From positions 868,001 through 932,000 of the forward strand of contig OW818685.1 of assembly GCA_942493245.1 (NCBI GenBank): a DNA stretch of 64,000 nt. The letters run 5' to 3'. Positions 34,328-43,000 of this stretch are shown in pieces. The notes below the pieces were generated by a model. That model worked only from the letters and a program-made list of their open reading frames with translations, searched no databases and had not been told where the DNA came from. The translations under genes and the position numbers were made by a program. Source of the stretch: DAOPYU01 sp942493245 (lineage in GTDB: Bacteria; Sumerlaeota; Sumerlaeia; UBA8349). Every line of letters begins with the position of its first letter. The first letter of the stretch is position 1.

Positions 34328-35878
34328 TCAACCGTGGACGGTCTCTCCGGTCGCGCGGCGGGTGCGGCCTTTGCTCCATTCCCGGCGCGCTTGGATGCTC
34401 TCGGGCATGAGACGCGCGAGGGGGACGGTGTTGCGAAGTTCCTTGAGGATGTGGGCTGTGGTGACTTCGACGCGTTCGGAGAAGGCGTCGAAGAGGGCGG
34501 CGATGATGCCCTGCTCGATTTCTGCCCCGCTGAATTCGTCCGAGGCCTGGACCAGCGCGGCTACGTCGTAGTTTTGAGGAGTGCGTCCGCGTTTTTTCAG
34601 ATGGATGTTGAAGATGCTGGTGCGCTCTTCGGCGTTGGGAAGGTCCACAAAGAAGATTTCGTCGAAACGGCCCTTGCGCAGGAGTTCCGGGGGCAGTTTG
34701 GTGACGTCGTTGGCGGTGGCGATGACAAAGACCGACGATGTTTTCTCCTGCAGCCAGGTCAGCATGGCGCCGAAGACGCGCGCCGTGGTGCCCGAGTCGC
34801 TGAACGAGGAGGAATCCAGGCCGCTGAACCCCTTGTCAATCTCGTCAATCCAGAGCACGACGGGCTGGACGGATTCGGCCACCTGAATGGCGCGACGCAT
34901 GTTGCGTTCGCTGGCGCCCACCAGACTGCCGAAGATCTGCCCCATGTCGAGTCGCAGGAGCGGGAGGCGCCAGAGGTTGGGAACCGCCTTGGCGCAGAGA
35001 CTCTTTCCGCATCCCTGGACCCCGAGGATTAACACCCCCTTGGGGGCGGGCAACCCGTAATGGCGGGCGTCTTCGCTCAGGGCTTCCCTGCGCTTGACAA
35101 GCCACTGCTTGAGCAGGTCCAGCCCGCCGATCTCGCTGAAATCCTCGTGGACGCGGACGTACTCGAGGAGGCCCGTTTTGCGGATGATCTGTTCCTTTTC
35201 GGCATAGACCATTGGCGCTTCGCGCGCCGTCAGGCGGCTGGTGGCCACGAGGGTTTTGGCGAAGACATTTTCGGCCTCGTTGAGTGTGAGGCCGATGGCC
35301 GCGTCGGCGATGGTCTGTTCCCCGCCTTCTTCGAGGTCCACGGTCAGCTGGGGGTTGTTGGCCACGTCGCTGGCAATCGAGTGGAGCAATTGGCCTATCT
35401 CCCTGCGTGAGGGGAGGGGATAGTCCACGATGGTGATGTCCTTTTCGAGCTCGGGCGGAATTTCAACGACGGGCGAGAGCAGGACGACGCTGGTGTAACT
35501 CGACCGCAGGATCTCGCTCAGGTCGCGCAGCCCGCGCGCTACGGCCGCTTCCTTGATAAAGGCGTGGAAGTCCCGCAACACATAGACGGAGGGGTCGGAC
35601 TGCTGCATGATCTCGCGCAGGGCCATGACCGGATCCTTGGTCCCCTTTTTCGCTTCGGGCATCAGGCCGAGGCCCTCCGTGTAGATACGGATGCCGTCGT
35701 TGATGGACCAGGTATAGAGCCGCTTGCGCAGTTGGGTGGCGATGGCGTTGAGCTCGCGCAGCGCGCGGGTTTCTTCCCACGATGCCACATAGATCAAGGG
35801 ATAGCGTGCGCGGATCAGCGTTTCGATTTCAGAGTAGGGGCTGGGTTTCGCCTCGAGTTTTGCGTTCTGTTCGAGCAT
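34328..35878 (-). CDS. Ycf46-like AAA ATPase
   Basis: A 516-residue soluble ATPase. The N-terminal 190 residues are an inactive-looking P-loop fold ([18 protein letters not shown] ... [10 protein letters not shown] ... [16 protein letters not shown]) as in Ycf46 proteins. A helical segment is followed by an AAA module: Walker A GVQGCGKS (about residue 289), Walker [12 protein letters not shown] (about 342), sensor 1 [15 protein letters not shown], arginine finger region [15 protein letters not shown], and sensor 2 in SGAEIEQGI. Ycf46 is linked to photosynthesis regulation in cyanobacteria, but its role elsewhere is unknown. It is in the same strand and order as the flanking signalling genes. 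Confidence 0.88.
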   Translation of the reverse strand: MLEQNAKLEAKPSPYSEIETLIRARYPLIYVASWEETRALRELNAIATQLRKRLYTWSINDGIRIYTEGLGLMPEAKKGTKDPVMALREIMQQSDPSVYVLRDFHAFIKEAAVARGLRDLSEILRSSYTSVVLLSPVVEIPPELEKDITIVDYPLPSRREIGQLLHSIASDVANNPQLTVDLEEGGEQTIADAAIGLTLNEAENVFAKTLVATSRLTAREAPMVYAEKEQIIRKTGLLEYVRVHEDFSEIGGLDLLKQWLVKRREALSEDARHYGLPAPKGVLILGVQGCGKSLCAKAVPNLWRLPLLRLDMGQIFGSLVGASERNMRRAIQVAESVQPVVLWIDEIDKGFSGLDSSSFSDSGTTARVFGAMLTWLQEKTSSVFVIATANDVTKLPPELLRKGRFDEIFFVDLPNAEERTSIFNIHLKKRGRTPQNYDVAALVQASDEFSGAEIEQGIIAALFDAFSERVEVTTAHILKELRNTVPLARLMPESIQARREWSKGRTRRATGETVHG

Positions 35879-36239
35879 CAGGGTCTGGCCTTCTGACTGA
35901 TTTCGGTCTTATCCTTTCAAGGCTCCGCCGGAGCCTTTGTACGCGACGAAGAAAGCGAGAGCGCTCCCCGCTATCCAGTCCGCCGCGCTGAATCCTCACC
36001 CCCCTCCGGGTATGACAACGTTCGCCACAATCGCGCAGGGTAGAAGCGTGAACAGAAAGATCGAAGTTCCAATAATAAGACGCTTGAAAGAAGGGGACAT
36101 GCTCGTTTCTCCTTTTCCGAGTCGCAATCGAAAGATTCACAAAACACACTTCACTTAACCACAAAAACCGCGCAATACGCCAAAGTTGTTTTCGTGTTTT
36201 CCGGATTTTTACCGGTTATCGGTTTCCGTCCCCCCGCGT
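35879..36239. other. intergenic region with a hairpin and one small ORF
   Basis: The gap contains AAGGCTCCGCCGGAGCCTT (35919-35937), a near-perfect 19-bp palindrome without a T-run, and the small minus-strand ORF at 35996-36100. The stretch 36110-36230 shows nothing definite. Confidence 0.45.
35996..36100 (-). CDS. possible 34-residue membrane peptide
   Basis: ATG at 36100, with AAGGAG eight bases upstream, opens a 34-codon frame ending in TGA. It encodes a short basic start (MSPSFKRL) and then one hydrophobic helix (IIGTSIFLFTLLPCAIVANV) and a Pro-Gly-rich end. The ribosome site and the single-helix layout are like known small membrane proteins. There is no homology evidence. It would be co-oriented with the AAA ATPase gene downstream. 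Confidence 0.4.
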   Translation of the reverse strand: MSPSFKRLIIGTSIFLFTLLPCAIVANVVIPGGG

Positions 36240-37262
36240 TCAATCGTCCTCACGTTCCCACGGGTCCCAGTTCTGCATGACGTTTTTCTCACGTCTGCGT
36301 TTAAAGCGGTACGAAAGCAGGAACAACAACGAAATGCCAACCCACAAGACCGTGGTACTGGAGATCAGGATGATCCAGTTGCGCATGCGTCCCAGATCCT
36401 TGAGCCATTCTTTCTCGATATCCTGAATGCTCTGGGAGCGTCCAAGCCAGAGAATCATTTCCCGAGCCTTGGCGGGCCGTTCGGCCATCTGGCGGAAGAG
36501 GGCCTGGGGCGAGTCGAGGAGGTAGTGTTTCTGAATCACATATTCGGTAAACGAGGCGCTCTGGGCATAGGCCAGGGCCGACCGCGGGGTCTCGTAGGGG
36601 AAGGAATGGGTGAGGTTTTCCATGGGGATCAGGCGTCCGGTGGCGGTGGCCCAGGCCAGGTCGAGCGACCCACCGTGCGAGCGGTCGCCCGTGAGCAACT
36701 GGGCCATCCCTTCGTGGAGCCAGTAGGGGACGCGGATTTCCCCTTGGGTCATGCGGCCCAGCAACAGGTGGGTGAGTTCGTGGCTCAGAGTTCGCTCGCG
36801 CACACCGGCTTCGGTTTTCGAGAGGCCCGCGCTATTGAGGATCATGATCCCGTCTTCGGGGATGGCGACGGCAAGGGTCTGTTCCTGCCGTCGGCCCGAA
36901 AGAGCGGTGAATTCTGTCAAATCGGCAGCCACCCGCACGAGGATGGGCGGCTGCGTGAGATTCGAGAAGTCTTCCGGGAGAATCTGTTTCAGAGAATTTT
37001 CACACGCCTCGGCATAGTAGGCGAGGTTGAGGTGGCTCTGGGAAGCCGTGACCCTGAAGTGGGGAGTGGTCAGGGTGGATTCCTCGGTCCTGGGGACAGG
37101 AGCCTGTTCTTCCCCACAGAAGCCGGGAAGCGAGAGGAAGAAAAAGAACAGAAGGAAGAAAAAGAAGGTCGGGGGGACACAGAGGAGCGAACCGAAAACG
37201 GAGTGAATCTTCCTTTTCCGCGAAAATGGATGGGTCTGTTTCCGAAAGGAGATGAGCCGCAT
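36240..37262 (-). CDS. peptidase-MA-like zinc metalloprotease, membrane-anchored
   Basis: A 340-residue exported protein. The ATG at 37262 is preferred; a GTG eight codons upstream is possible. A Phe/Leu-rich signal helix (PPTFFFFLLFFFFLSLPGFCG) is followed by a gluzincin domain with HELTH (zinc and catalytic residues, about residue 165) and HEGMAQLLTG about 27 residues later, which supplies the third ligand region. This is the peptidase_MA pattern. A C-terminal transmembrane helix (NWIILISSTTVLWVGISLLFLLSYRF) ends in a basic/acidic cytoplasmic tail. Substrate unknown. The gene lies between the AAA ATPase and the radical SAM gene, all on the minus strand. Confidence 0.8.
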   Translation of the reverse strand: MRLISFRKQTHPFSRKRKIHSVFGSLLCVPPTFFFFLLFFFFLSLPGFCGEEQAPVPRTEESTLTTPHFRVTASQSHLNLAYYAEACENSLKQILPEDFSNLTQPPILVRVAADLTEFTALSGRRQEQTLAVAIPEDGIMILNSAGLSKTEAGVRERTLSHELTHLLLGRMTQGEIRVPYWLHEGMAQLLTGDRSHGGSLDLAWATATGRLIPMENLTHSFPYETPRSALAYAQSASFTEYVIQKHYLLDSPQALFRQMAERPAKAREMILWLGRSQSIQDIEKEWLKDLGRMRNWIILISSTTVLWVGISLLFLLSYRFKRRREKNVMQNWDPWEREDD

Positions 37263-37351
37263 ACCGATTCTTCTCACTGGGAACACCGATTTTTAAGAAT
37301 GATTCCCTGAATCCTGTTATTCTGCCTCTTCTTTTTCTCTTCCAATGGGTT

Positions 37352-38956
37352 CTATTCGTGCTCGATGGCGTTGAAGACCTGAATGCCGGCTTTCGCTTTC
37401 TGAAGAAACCCGGACCAGGAACGAATTCGGGTCAGTTCGCGCACGAAGATAGAAGGTCTCAGATAGAAGAGGCGGATGGCTCTGGCCCGCGCCCGGCAGA
37501 GCTGTTGCGGGGTCAGATCTCCCGCCTGGAGAACGCCGGGGCCTTCGGGGTGGTAGAGATCCCAGTTTTGGCTGGTCAACCAGCCGTTTCTCCGCGCCTG
37601 TTCGTAGAGCCGAGTGCCAGGAAGCGGGACCGCCAGGTTGAAACTTACATAGTCAGGATTGATGCGTCGGGCGAATCGAATGGTTTCTTCGATCGTCTGG
37701 GACGTTTCGCCCGGCAGCCCGAGTTGAAAGGTGGCTCGTGTCAGGATGTCCGCCTGCCGGGTCTGCAAGATGGCTTTTTCGCTCTGCTCGAGCGTAATCT
37801 CTTTCTGGCAGGCGTCCAGAATGGACTGAACTCCCGATTCCAGCCCGTAGGAAATCATCTGACAGCCGGCGAGTTTCATGATCCGGAGCAATTTGACGTC
37901 CACGGTGGCGACGTGGCTGTTACAGATCCAGGTCGGTCGGCGGCGCAACTGGGCCATGCGCGAGAAAAGTTCCAGCGCCCAGTCGCGGTTACTCGTGAGC
38001 GTATCGCCCTGAAAGACGAATCGCCGGATGTTCAGTGCGCTTTGCAGATACTCGATTTCCTCCAGAACGCTTTCAACGGAACGGAAGCGGATCTGCTGTC
38101 CCCACATAGGCCCGGTCTGGCAGAAGGAGCATTGGCGCGAACAGCCCCGGGTCGCGATGATCGTGGCGAAGGGGTGTTTCCCGAAAAACGGAAGACGGTA
38201 CGCGTGGTTGGGAAGCAGGTGCCGGGCGGGCGGGAGCAGGTCGTCGAGGTTGGCTATTCGTTTGCGGGGACGGTTGACCAGGATTTCGGCAAAGGCGTCC
38301 GGAAGCCCGTCCTCGGAAGGCGAGCCTTGACCGGGCATTCTCCAGACAAGGCCGTCAATCTTGGACATGGCCTGGCGAACGTCCTCGGCGGTCCGTTGCG
38401 TGCCGGCGCCCCGGTGGATGCGAGCCAGACGGGCCAGCGACCAGATCAACTCGGCAATCATTTCCTCGGCTTCGTCGTTCAGGATGAAGTCGGCCGCACT
38501 CTCGCGGAGTGTCTCGACGGGCAGGGCGGAGGCATGCGGCCCCATCAGTCCGCAGATGGCCGCGGTGGCCCGCCCGAGCTGCGCCAGCGCCTGGGTGTCG
38601 CTGTGGATGGTTGATGTCTGACTCTGGACGCTAATGAGATCCGGTTTCCACTCGTGGCACTCTTTTTCGATCTCTTCCTGCGTCTGGGGACAGGCAACCG
38701 CGTCGAGGATGCGGGCGGTGTGGCCTTCCCCCTCGACCATGGCTGCGAGGTAGGCCAACCGGGTCTGGGGCCAGAGCGTGGCGCCCGGATTGGGCGGATT
38801 GAGGAAGAGAACGCGCAGGGGTTTCTGATCGTCTTCCGGCGCAACCGGAATGGACACAGGATGTCCCGTCACCCCGCCTGCTTTCGAAGGATTGGGAAGA
38901 CCGCCCGATCTGGCGTTGTTCTGATTCTTCTTTCGAATTGGAGCGCCATTCCTCAT
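37352..38956 (-). CDS. B12-binding-domain radical SAM protein
   Basis: A 534-residue enzyme of the cobalamin-binding radical SAM class. The N-terminal Rossmann domain (RVLFLNPPNPGATLWPQTRLAYLAAM ... LISVQSQTSTIHSD) is of the B12-binding type but lacks the DxHxxG lower-ligand motif, as in many class B members. The radical SAM core has CSRQCSFC (about residue 272, three cysteines for the 4Fe-4S cluster), GDTLTSN and GLPGETSQTIEET. Members methylate or rearrange inert carbon centres in lipid, hopanoid or antibiotic pathways. The genes around it give no pathway, so the product is unknown. Confidence 0.85.
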   Translation of the reverse strand: MRNGAPIRKKNQNNARSGGLPNPSKAGGVTGHPVSIPVAPEDDQKPLRVLFLNPPNPGATLWPQTRLAYLAAMVEGEGHTARILDAVACPQTQEEIEKECHEWKPDLISVQSQTSTIHSDTQALAQLGRATAAICGLMGPHASALPVETLRESAADFILNDEAEEMIAELIWSLARLARIHRGAGTQRTAEDVRQAMSKIDGLVWRMPGQGSPSEDGLPDAFAEILVNRPRKRIANLDDLLPPARHLLPNHAYRLPFFGKHPFATIIATRGCSRQCSFCQTGPMWGQQIRFRSVESVLEEIEYLQSALNIRRFVFQGDTLTSNRDWALELFSRMAQLRRRPTWICNSHVATVDVKLLRIMKLAGCQMISYGLESGVQSILDACQKEITLEQSEKAILQTRQADILTRATFQLGLPGETSQTIEETIRFARRINPDYVSFNLAVPLPGTRLYEQARRNGWLTSQNWDLYHPEGPGVLQAGDLTPQQLCRARARAIRLFYLRPSIFVRELTRIRSWSGFLQKAKAGIQVFNAIEHE

Positions 38957-39299
38957 AGGAGTGATATTTCCATTGATCTACCTAACACCCTGTGAATTCT
39001 CGGAAATCATTTGAAAGATTCCCGAAGAATTTGTGACACTAAGACGCGCTGACAAGATAGTCTATTGTGGTACCAGGTTCAAGCGCCAAAAATTTGGTTT
39101 CCGGAAAAATCATCCGTTTCGAATTGAATAAACTCCGAGGAATACGGCGAATGTGAAGTGATTCCAGATCCTTCTTCTTTCGGAGTATCCAGACTGAAAA
39201 AGTAACGAAATGCTTGACTGGCGGAAAACAAGGGAGTACAAAAAACTAATGGGTCTTCACCAGGCAATCCAACGCTGTCATAGGTGGATGGAGGATGGA
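38957..39299. other. AT-rich intergenic stretch
   Basis: This 343-bp gap separates two divergent genes and should hold both promoters. Composition is clearly AT-richer than the flanks. I see no repeat, RNA or convincing gene in it. Confidence 0.4.
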
Positions 39300-39566
39300 A
39301 TGAGTAAAGAACAACGGATCATATTGTCGTTTGGAGTCCTGCTGGTTGTCCTCAGTTGGCTTTTCCCCCCCTATGAGGGACAGTATAATTTGGGGGGTGA
39401 AAAATACACGGTGTATCTGGGGTACCACTTCATCTCTCCCTTACTGAACCAGAAATGGAGCGCGAACACCTTTCCCCAGATCAGCTGTATTCGTGTGTCC
39501 CTTCAACTTGTTACAATCGTACTGGCGACGCTTGGTCTTTTTTTCGCGGTGAAGAAAAACGATTGA
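39300..39566 (+). CDS. small two-helix membrane protein, unknown function
   Basis: An 88-residue protein. The ATG at 39300 is chosen for its GGAGG ribosome site; the frame is open 90 bp further upstream without one. Helix 1 is ILSFGVLLVVLSWLFPPYEG and helix 2 is VSLQLVTIVLATLGLFFAVK. Between them is a 35-residue probably periplasmic loop with aromatic residues. The gene is AT-richer than its surroundings and stands alone on the plus strand within a minus-strand block. No family recognised. Confidence 0.6.
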   Translation: MSKEQRIILSFGVLLVVLSWLFPPYEGQYNLGGEKYTVYLGYHFISPLLNQKWSANTFPQISCIRVSLQLVTIVLATLGLFFAVKKND

Positions 39567-39620
39567 TCGGGTCAGGAAAAACAGAGGAAACGAGGCATAG
39601 ATTTCGACCGGGAAAGTCCT

Positions 39621-40520
39621 TTATTGAAGAGGAACGTCCGAAGCGAACTTGGTCACCGTGACGCGGTTCCCCACTTCGTTGTAGGCAAATCGGTCGAATT
39701 GCGAACGGCTCAGGTAGATGCCGCACGGGTGGGTCTGAAAGAGTTTCTCGCTGTTCAGATCCGCCACGAACCCGCGCCAGTCGAAACCGGCGCCTTCGTC
39801 TTCGATGTTCCACTCGCACCCGCCCGGGTCCTGTTTAAAATCCACGGTTACCTTGCGGTTGGCCAGTTCGGGTATTTGCATGCGTTCGGCCAGAAGCCGC
39901 TCGTAGGCGTCGAACCCGTCGTCAATCGCGTTTTTCTTCTCCTCGCGCGAGATGCCGAGGTTCCCGTGTTCGATGGCGTTGACCAGGAGTTCCACCAGTC
40001 CCAGCACCAGGCTGGTCCTTTGCTTCTCGTTATACATGTCGCCGGTCTGGGTGACGAGGTATCCGGCGCGCCGCGGCACCAGCGTCATGGTGTTGTCGAA
40101 CTCGATGCGAAACTGGCGCAGGAGCGTATGCCCGAGCACTTGCTGCTCGGCGTTTCGGGCCTGAACGATGGCTTCGTATTTGCGCAGGAGATGCATGAGT
40201 TCTCCGTGGCGAACCGGTTTCTGCAAATAATAATTGGCGCGCAGACGCAGCGCGTTGATCGCGTTCTCTTCGCTGCCCAGTCCGGTAAACATGACGACCA
40301 GAGCGTCCGGGTTGTTTGCGCGGATATTCCCCAGGAGATTCAGTCCATCTACGTTTGGCATACAGATGTCGCAGAGGGTCAGATCCGGCTTGAACTCGAG
40401 AAAAAGCTGGTATCCCTCGGCTCCATCTGCGGCCTCGACGGTTTCATGCCCCTGTTTCTCGATCGCCAGTTTCAGATAGGAACGGGCCATGGGTTCATCG
40501 TCAACTATGAGAATTCGCAT
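39621..40520 (-). CDS. response regulator with histidine-kinase-like ATPase output
   Basis: A 299-residue cytoplasmic protein. The ATG at 40520 has GGAG six bases upstream. The receiver (RILIVDDEPMARSYL, Asp in LTLCDICMPNVDG, YYLQKPV) is joined to a GHKL-type ATPase domain (N-box LVLGLVELLVNAIEHGNLGIS, G1 box IEDEGAGFDW, C-terminal LSRSQFDRFAYNEVGNRVTVTKF) like the RsbW/anti-sigma class. No phospho-accepting His domain is present, so it is not a conventional sensor kinase. Together with the RR-PP2C protein at 32789-34174 it could form opposite arms of a partner-switching circuit. Confidence 0.85.
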   Translation of the reverse strand: MRILIVDDEPMARSYLKLAIEKQGHETVEAADGAEGYQLFLEFKPDLTLCDICMPNVDGLNLLGNIRANNPDALVVMFTGLGSEENAINALRLRANYYLQKPVRHGELMHLLRKYEAIVQARNAEQQVLGHTLLRQFRIEFDNTMTLVPRRAGYLVTQTGDMYNEKQRTSLVLGLVELLVNAIEHGNLGISREEKKNAIDDGFDAYERLLAERMQIPELANRKVTVDFKQDPGGCEWNIEDEGAGFDWRGFVADLNSEKLFQTHPCGIYLSRSQFDRFAYNEVGNRVTVTKFASDVPLQ

Positions 40521-40613
40521 CGCTCCATATCTCCACCGGTTCAACCCTAATTTACCCCTTGTCGCGGGTCAAGCCTAATTGACTGGACTGGCGACATTTT
40601 CACGGAAGACGGA

Positions 40614-40643
40614 ATAAAAAAAGACCGGGCCGAAACCCGGTCT
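40614..40643 (-). terminator. rho-independent terminator of the polyamine operon
   Basis: On the minus strand, AGACCGGG (40643-40636) and CCCGGTCT (40629-40622) form an 8-bp stem with a TTTCGG loop, followed by TTTTTTT (read from A at 40614-40621). It lies 50 bp after the stop of the speD-like gene. Confidence 0.9.
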
Positions 40644-40694
40644 GATAAAAGATTCATGTTTGACTGGTGCCGGCTTCTTCAGCCGAAGAGACGA

Positions 40695-41097
40695 CTACTC
40701 GCGCACGAGGTAGCGCGAGTTGACGCGCTTGGCGCCAAACGCCTGCTGCGAGAACTTCTCGGCGGCTTCCACATCATAGGGCTTGCAGGAGAAGATGTTG
40801 ATGTAGGCCGCGCCCGTGCCTTCGGAGAAGTGACCGGTGATGGAACTGGTCTCGACGAACTGAAGGAGCGAATACCCTTTGGTATGGACGCATTTTTCGC
40901 CGAAGTAGGGCGTCTGCGCTTCCCCGTACGGGATCATGTCAATGACTTTGCACAGTTCACGGGCGTAACCCTGGATCACCTCTGCGCTGCTGATCTTGTC
41001 GAGGTCGCATTCGTAGAGATCCAGAACCAGTTCCCATCCGAAGGTGGTATTTTTCGGCTTGGCATTTTTCCTGCGTTGCGGATGCGTTGTTGCTCAT
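40695..41097 (-). CDS. second AdoMet-decarboxylase-like gene, frame disrupted near start
   Basis: An ATG at 41097 overlaps the speE stop as ATGA, exactly as speE overlaps speD, but its frame runs out of homology after about 15 codons. From about 41045 on, the +1 frame carries the protein: FGWELVLDLYECDLDKISS ... GYSLLQFVETSSITGHFSEG ... INIFSCKPYD ... RYLVRE, stop 40695. Removing one A from either of two A5 runs (GGAAAAATG or CGAAAAATA) restores one 133-residue protein. Aligned without gaps to the SpeD encoded upstream, it keeps the pyruvoyl-forming Ser, the His five residues later and the Cys twenty residues later, while the neighbouring Glu and His of ESHISIHT are changed to Thr and Ser. 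This suggests a pyruvoyl decarboxylase with altered substrate. It could be a sequencing indel, a programmed frameshift or a recent pseudogene. Confidence 0.75.
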
Positions 41098-41954
41098 TGA
41101 AGGATGGTCCTTTTTTTCACGTACTCTGGGAGTTTGAAGGCCGCGACATGGGCCTCCGGGTTGTAATAATTCGTTTGACCCCTCAAGGGGCCAAACCGTT
41201 CGCTGATTTGTTCTTCCGTGACGGCCAGGGGGTTGATCGTCTGTGAGGAGAAACTGGCCGAAAAGAATCCGCCAATATAGGTGGGCACGGGGAAGACGTA
41301 CAGGGCGTTGTGCCGAAAGACCTCACGGAGGATCTCGAGGGCATTCGCCTGTTCTTCCGGTTGCAGAAACGTGGAACCGGTCTGGCGGACCAGGACGCCG
41401 TCGGGCGTCAGGATTTGAGCGATATCGGCGTAGAACTCTTTCTGGAAGAGGACCGTGGCCGGGCCGATGGGGTCCGAAGAATCCACGAGTACCACGTCAA
41501 ACCGCTCGGATGTTTCCTTGACGTAACGCGCGCCGTCACAGTAGAGTGCTTCCACTCGAGGATCGGCGAAACAGCCGCCGCTGATCGAGGGAAGGAACTT
41601 TTTACTGATTTCAACCACCCGTTCGTCAATTTCAACAAGGACGGCCTTGCGCACGCCGGGATGGCGCAGGGTTTCACGCAACATGCCGCCGTCCCCCCCC
41701 CCGATGATCAGCACCCGCTCGGGAGCCGGGTGCGCCATCAGGGGAACCTGAGTGAGCATTTCGTGGTACACGAATTCATCCTTCTCGGTCGTCTGAACGA
41801 TGCCGTCAAGCAACAACATACGACCATAGAAGGCGGATTCGACCACCCGCATGCTCTGATAGGGAGTCTGTTCCTGGTGCAACTCTTTCGAGAATTGGTA
41901 CTCGACTTTGATAGGCGGCACCAGGTTTTCTGAAACCCAGGCGGTCTCGGTCAT
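41094..41954 (-). CDS. speE: spermidine synthase
   Basis: A 286-residue aminopropyltransferase that moves the aminopropyl group of decarboxylated AdoMet to putrescine or a related diamine. Motifs: YQSMRVVESAFYGRMLLLDG, VLIIGGGDGGMLRETL (a run of ten G at 41693-41702 encodes the Gly-rich loop), VEIDERVVEISKKFLP, CDGARYV and LVDSSDPIGPATVLF, with the catalytic Asp. It overlaps speD by ATGA and the following speD-like gene by ATGA, so translation is coupled along the operon. Confidence 0.95.
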   Translation of the reverse strand: MTETAWVSENLVPPIKVEYQFSKELHQEQTPYQSMRVVESAFYGRMLLLDGIVQTTEKDEFVYHEMLTQVPLMAHPAPERVLIIGGGDGGMLRETLRHPGVRKAVLVEIDERVVEISKKFLPSISGGCFADPRVEALYCDGARYVKETSERFDVVLVDSSDPIGPATVLFQKEFYADIAQILTPDGVLVRQTGSTFLQPEEQANALEILREVFRHNALYVFPVPTYIGGFFSASFSSQTINPLAVTEEQISERFGPLRGQTNYYNPEAHVAAFKLPEYVKKRTILQ

Positions 41955-42376
41955 AGGTCGAGAATACCTCGTTTTATTTCAATGACTTGAATCTTGCCCG
42001 GCTTGAAGCCTTCCTTCAGAACCGGAACGGCCAGGAATGGATCCAGCGTACCACAGACAAACACGTCAAGAGCGGCGTATTCGAATTCGGGCCACGTGTG
42101 AATACTGATATGGGATTCTTGTAGAACCGCGACCCCTGAAACGCCCCCATACGGGGAGAACACGTGTAAGTCCATACTTAAGAGGGTCGCGCCGCAGGCG
42201 GTAATGGCGTCGGTGAGGATTGTCCGGATCTTGTTAGCGTCGGACATGTGTTGAGCTTGCCACAGCTCAACCAGCAGATGAATTCCGGCAAACTTTACCT
42301 GGCCGATTTGGCCGCAATACGATTTGGTAGCGTGGTCTGTTGTCTCCATCGTTTCGCATAAAGCCTCCAGTGTCAT
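41951..42376 (-). CDS. speD: S-adenosylmethionine decarboxylase proenzyme
   Basis: A 141-residue class-1B SpeD. The self-cleavage motif QESHISIHTWPE is intact: Ser becomes the pyruvoyl group, His supports processing and the Cys of DVFVCG is the proton donor. The start ATG at 42376 is preferred; an in-frame TTG at 42397 is possible. FAGIHLLVELW is the usual opening beta strand. It is the first gene of the speD-speE-speD-like operon and supplies decarboxylated AdoMet. Confidence 0.95.
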   Translation of the reverse strand: MTLEALCETMETTDHATKSYCGQIGQVKFAGIHLLVELWQAQHMSDANKIRTILTDAITACGATLLSMDLHVFSPYGGVSGVAVLQESHISIHTWPEFEYAALDVFVCGTLDPFLAVPVLKEGFKPGKIQVIEIKRGILDL

Positions 42377-43000
42377 AAAGTCTTTCCCCACCAACAATGG
42401 CGGATCTATATACCCCCGGGGGAGCAGAGACGCAACTGTTTTTTTGTGATATTGAAAAATAGTTCGCGGGCGGTCGTGAAACAGAGGGGGATATCTCTAT
42501 CTATCTCAATATAAAAGAGGGATCTGAGGACCGTTCGAAGAAAGAGGGTTCCGAGAGTGGGGGAGTGAAACGGGAGGGCGGAAAATGAACTTTTCTGGAT
42601 CTCGGGATTTCAGCCAACTCTTTTCCCGGAAATCGGGGGGAGGCCGGAAGAGACGAGAAAGGGGGGGATGTGTGGGTGGAAATGTTCTAACCCTCTGTGA
42701 ATTCAATGCGATAGGATAAAGGAGCATTTTGCTGGACTTCACGTCCGGCCATGTTATGCTGGAAAGGCTGGTGAGGTTTCGCCACCGTCTCGGGCAGACG
42801 GGTGGACGGAGGGAGTCCCGGAGAGACGCTTGACATTTTGGCGCAGGTGGGGTTTGCTTTATTCTCAGTCCCTTATGGCGACGGCAAAATGGGCCAAAGC
42901 GTCGCTCTTTCGGGTGAATTGCCCAAGGTGGAAGTATCTGGACGTTTTGTATCGGGTGTCGGTTGGCTGGGGTTGATTGTGGAGAGCGGAGAACCGGAAC
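42377..43000. other. 624-bp divergent intergenic region
   Basis: This gap separates the divergent polyamine and heme operons and must hold both promoters. A TATACCCCCGGGGGA palindrome stands at about 42408-42422, upstream of speD. A TGTTATGCT extended -10-like sequence lies near 42752-42760, upstream of hemX. The stretch 42530-42680 is purine-rich (GGGAGTGAAACGGGAGGG). No gene is supported. Confidence 0.4.

Noticed and set aside
35919..35937. AAGGCTCCGCCGGAGCCTT palindrome as a terminator
   Set aside because: Neither strand shows a T-run after the stem, and it lies upstream, not downstream, of the AAA ATPase gene. Kept only as a hairpin.
41693..41702. Run of ten C (G on coding strand) in speE as a phase-variation tract
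   Set aside because: It encodes the essential Gly-rich loop IIGGGDGG in frame. Codon constraint explains it, and a housekeeping polyamine gene is an unlikely contingency locus.
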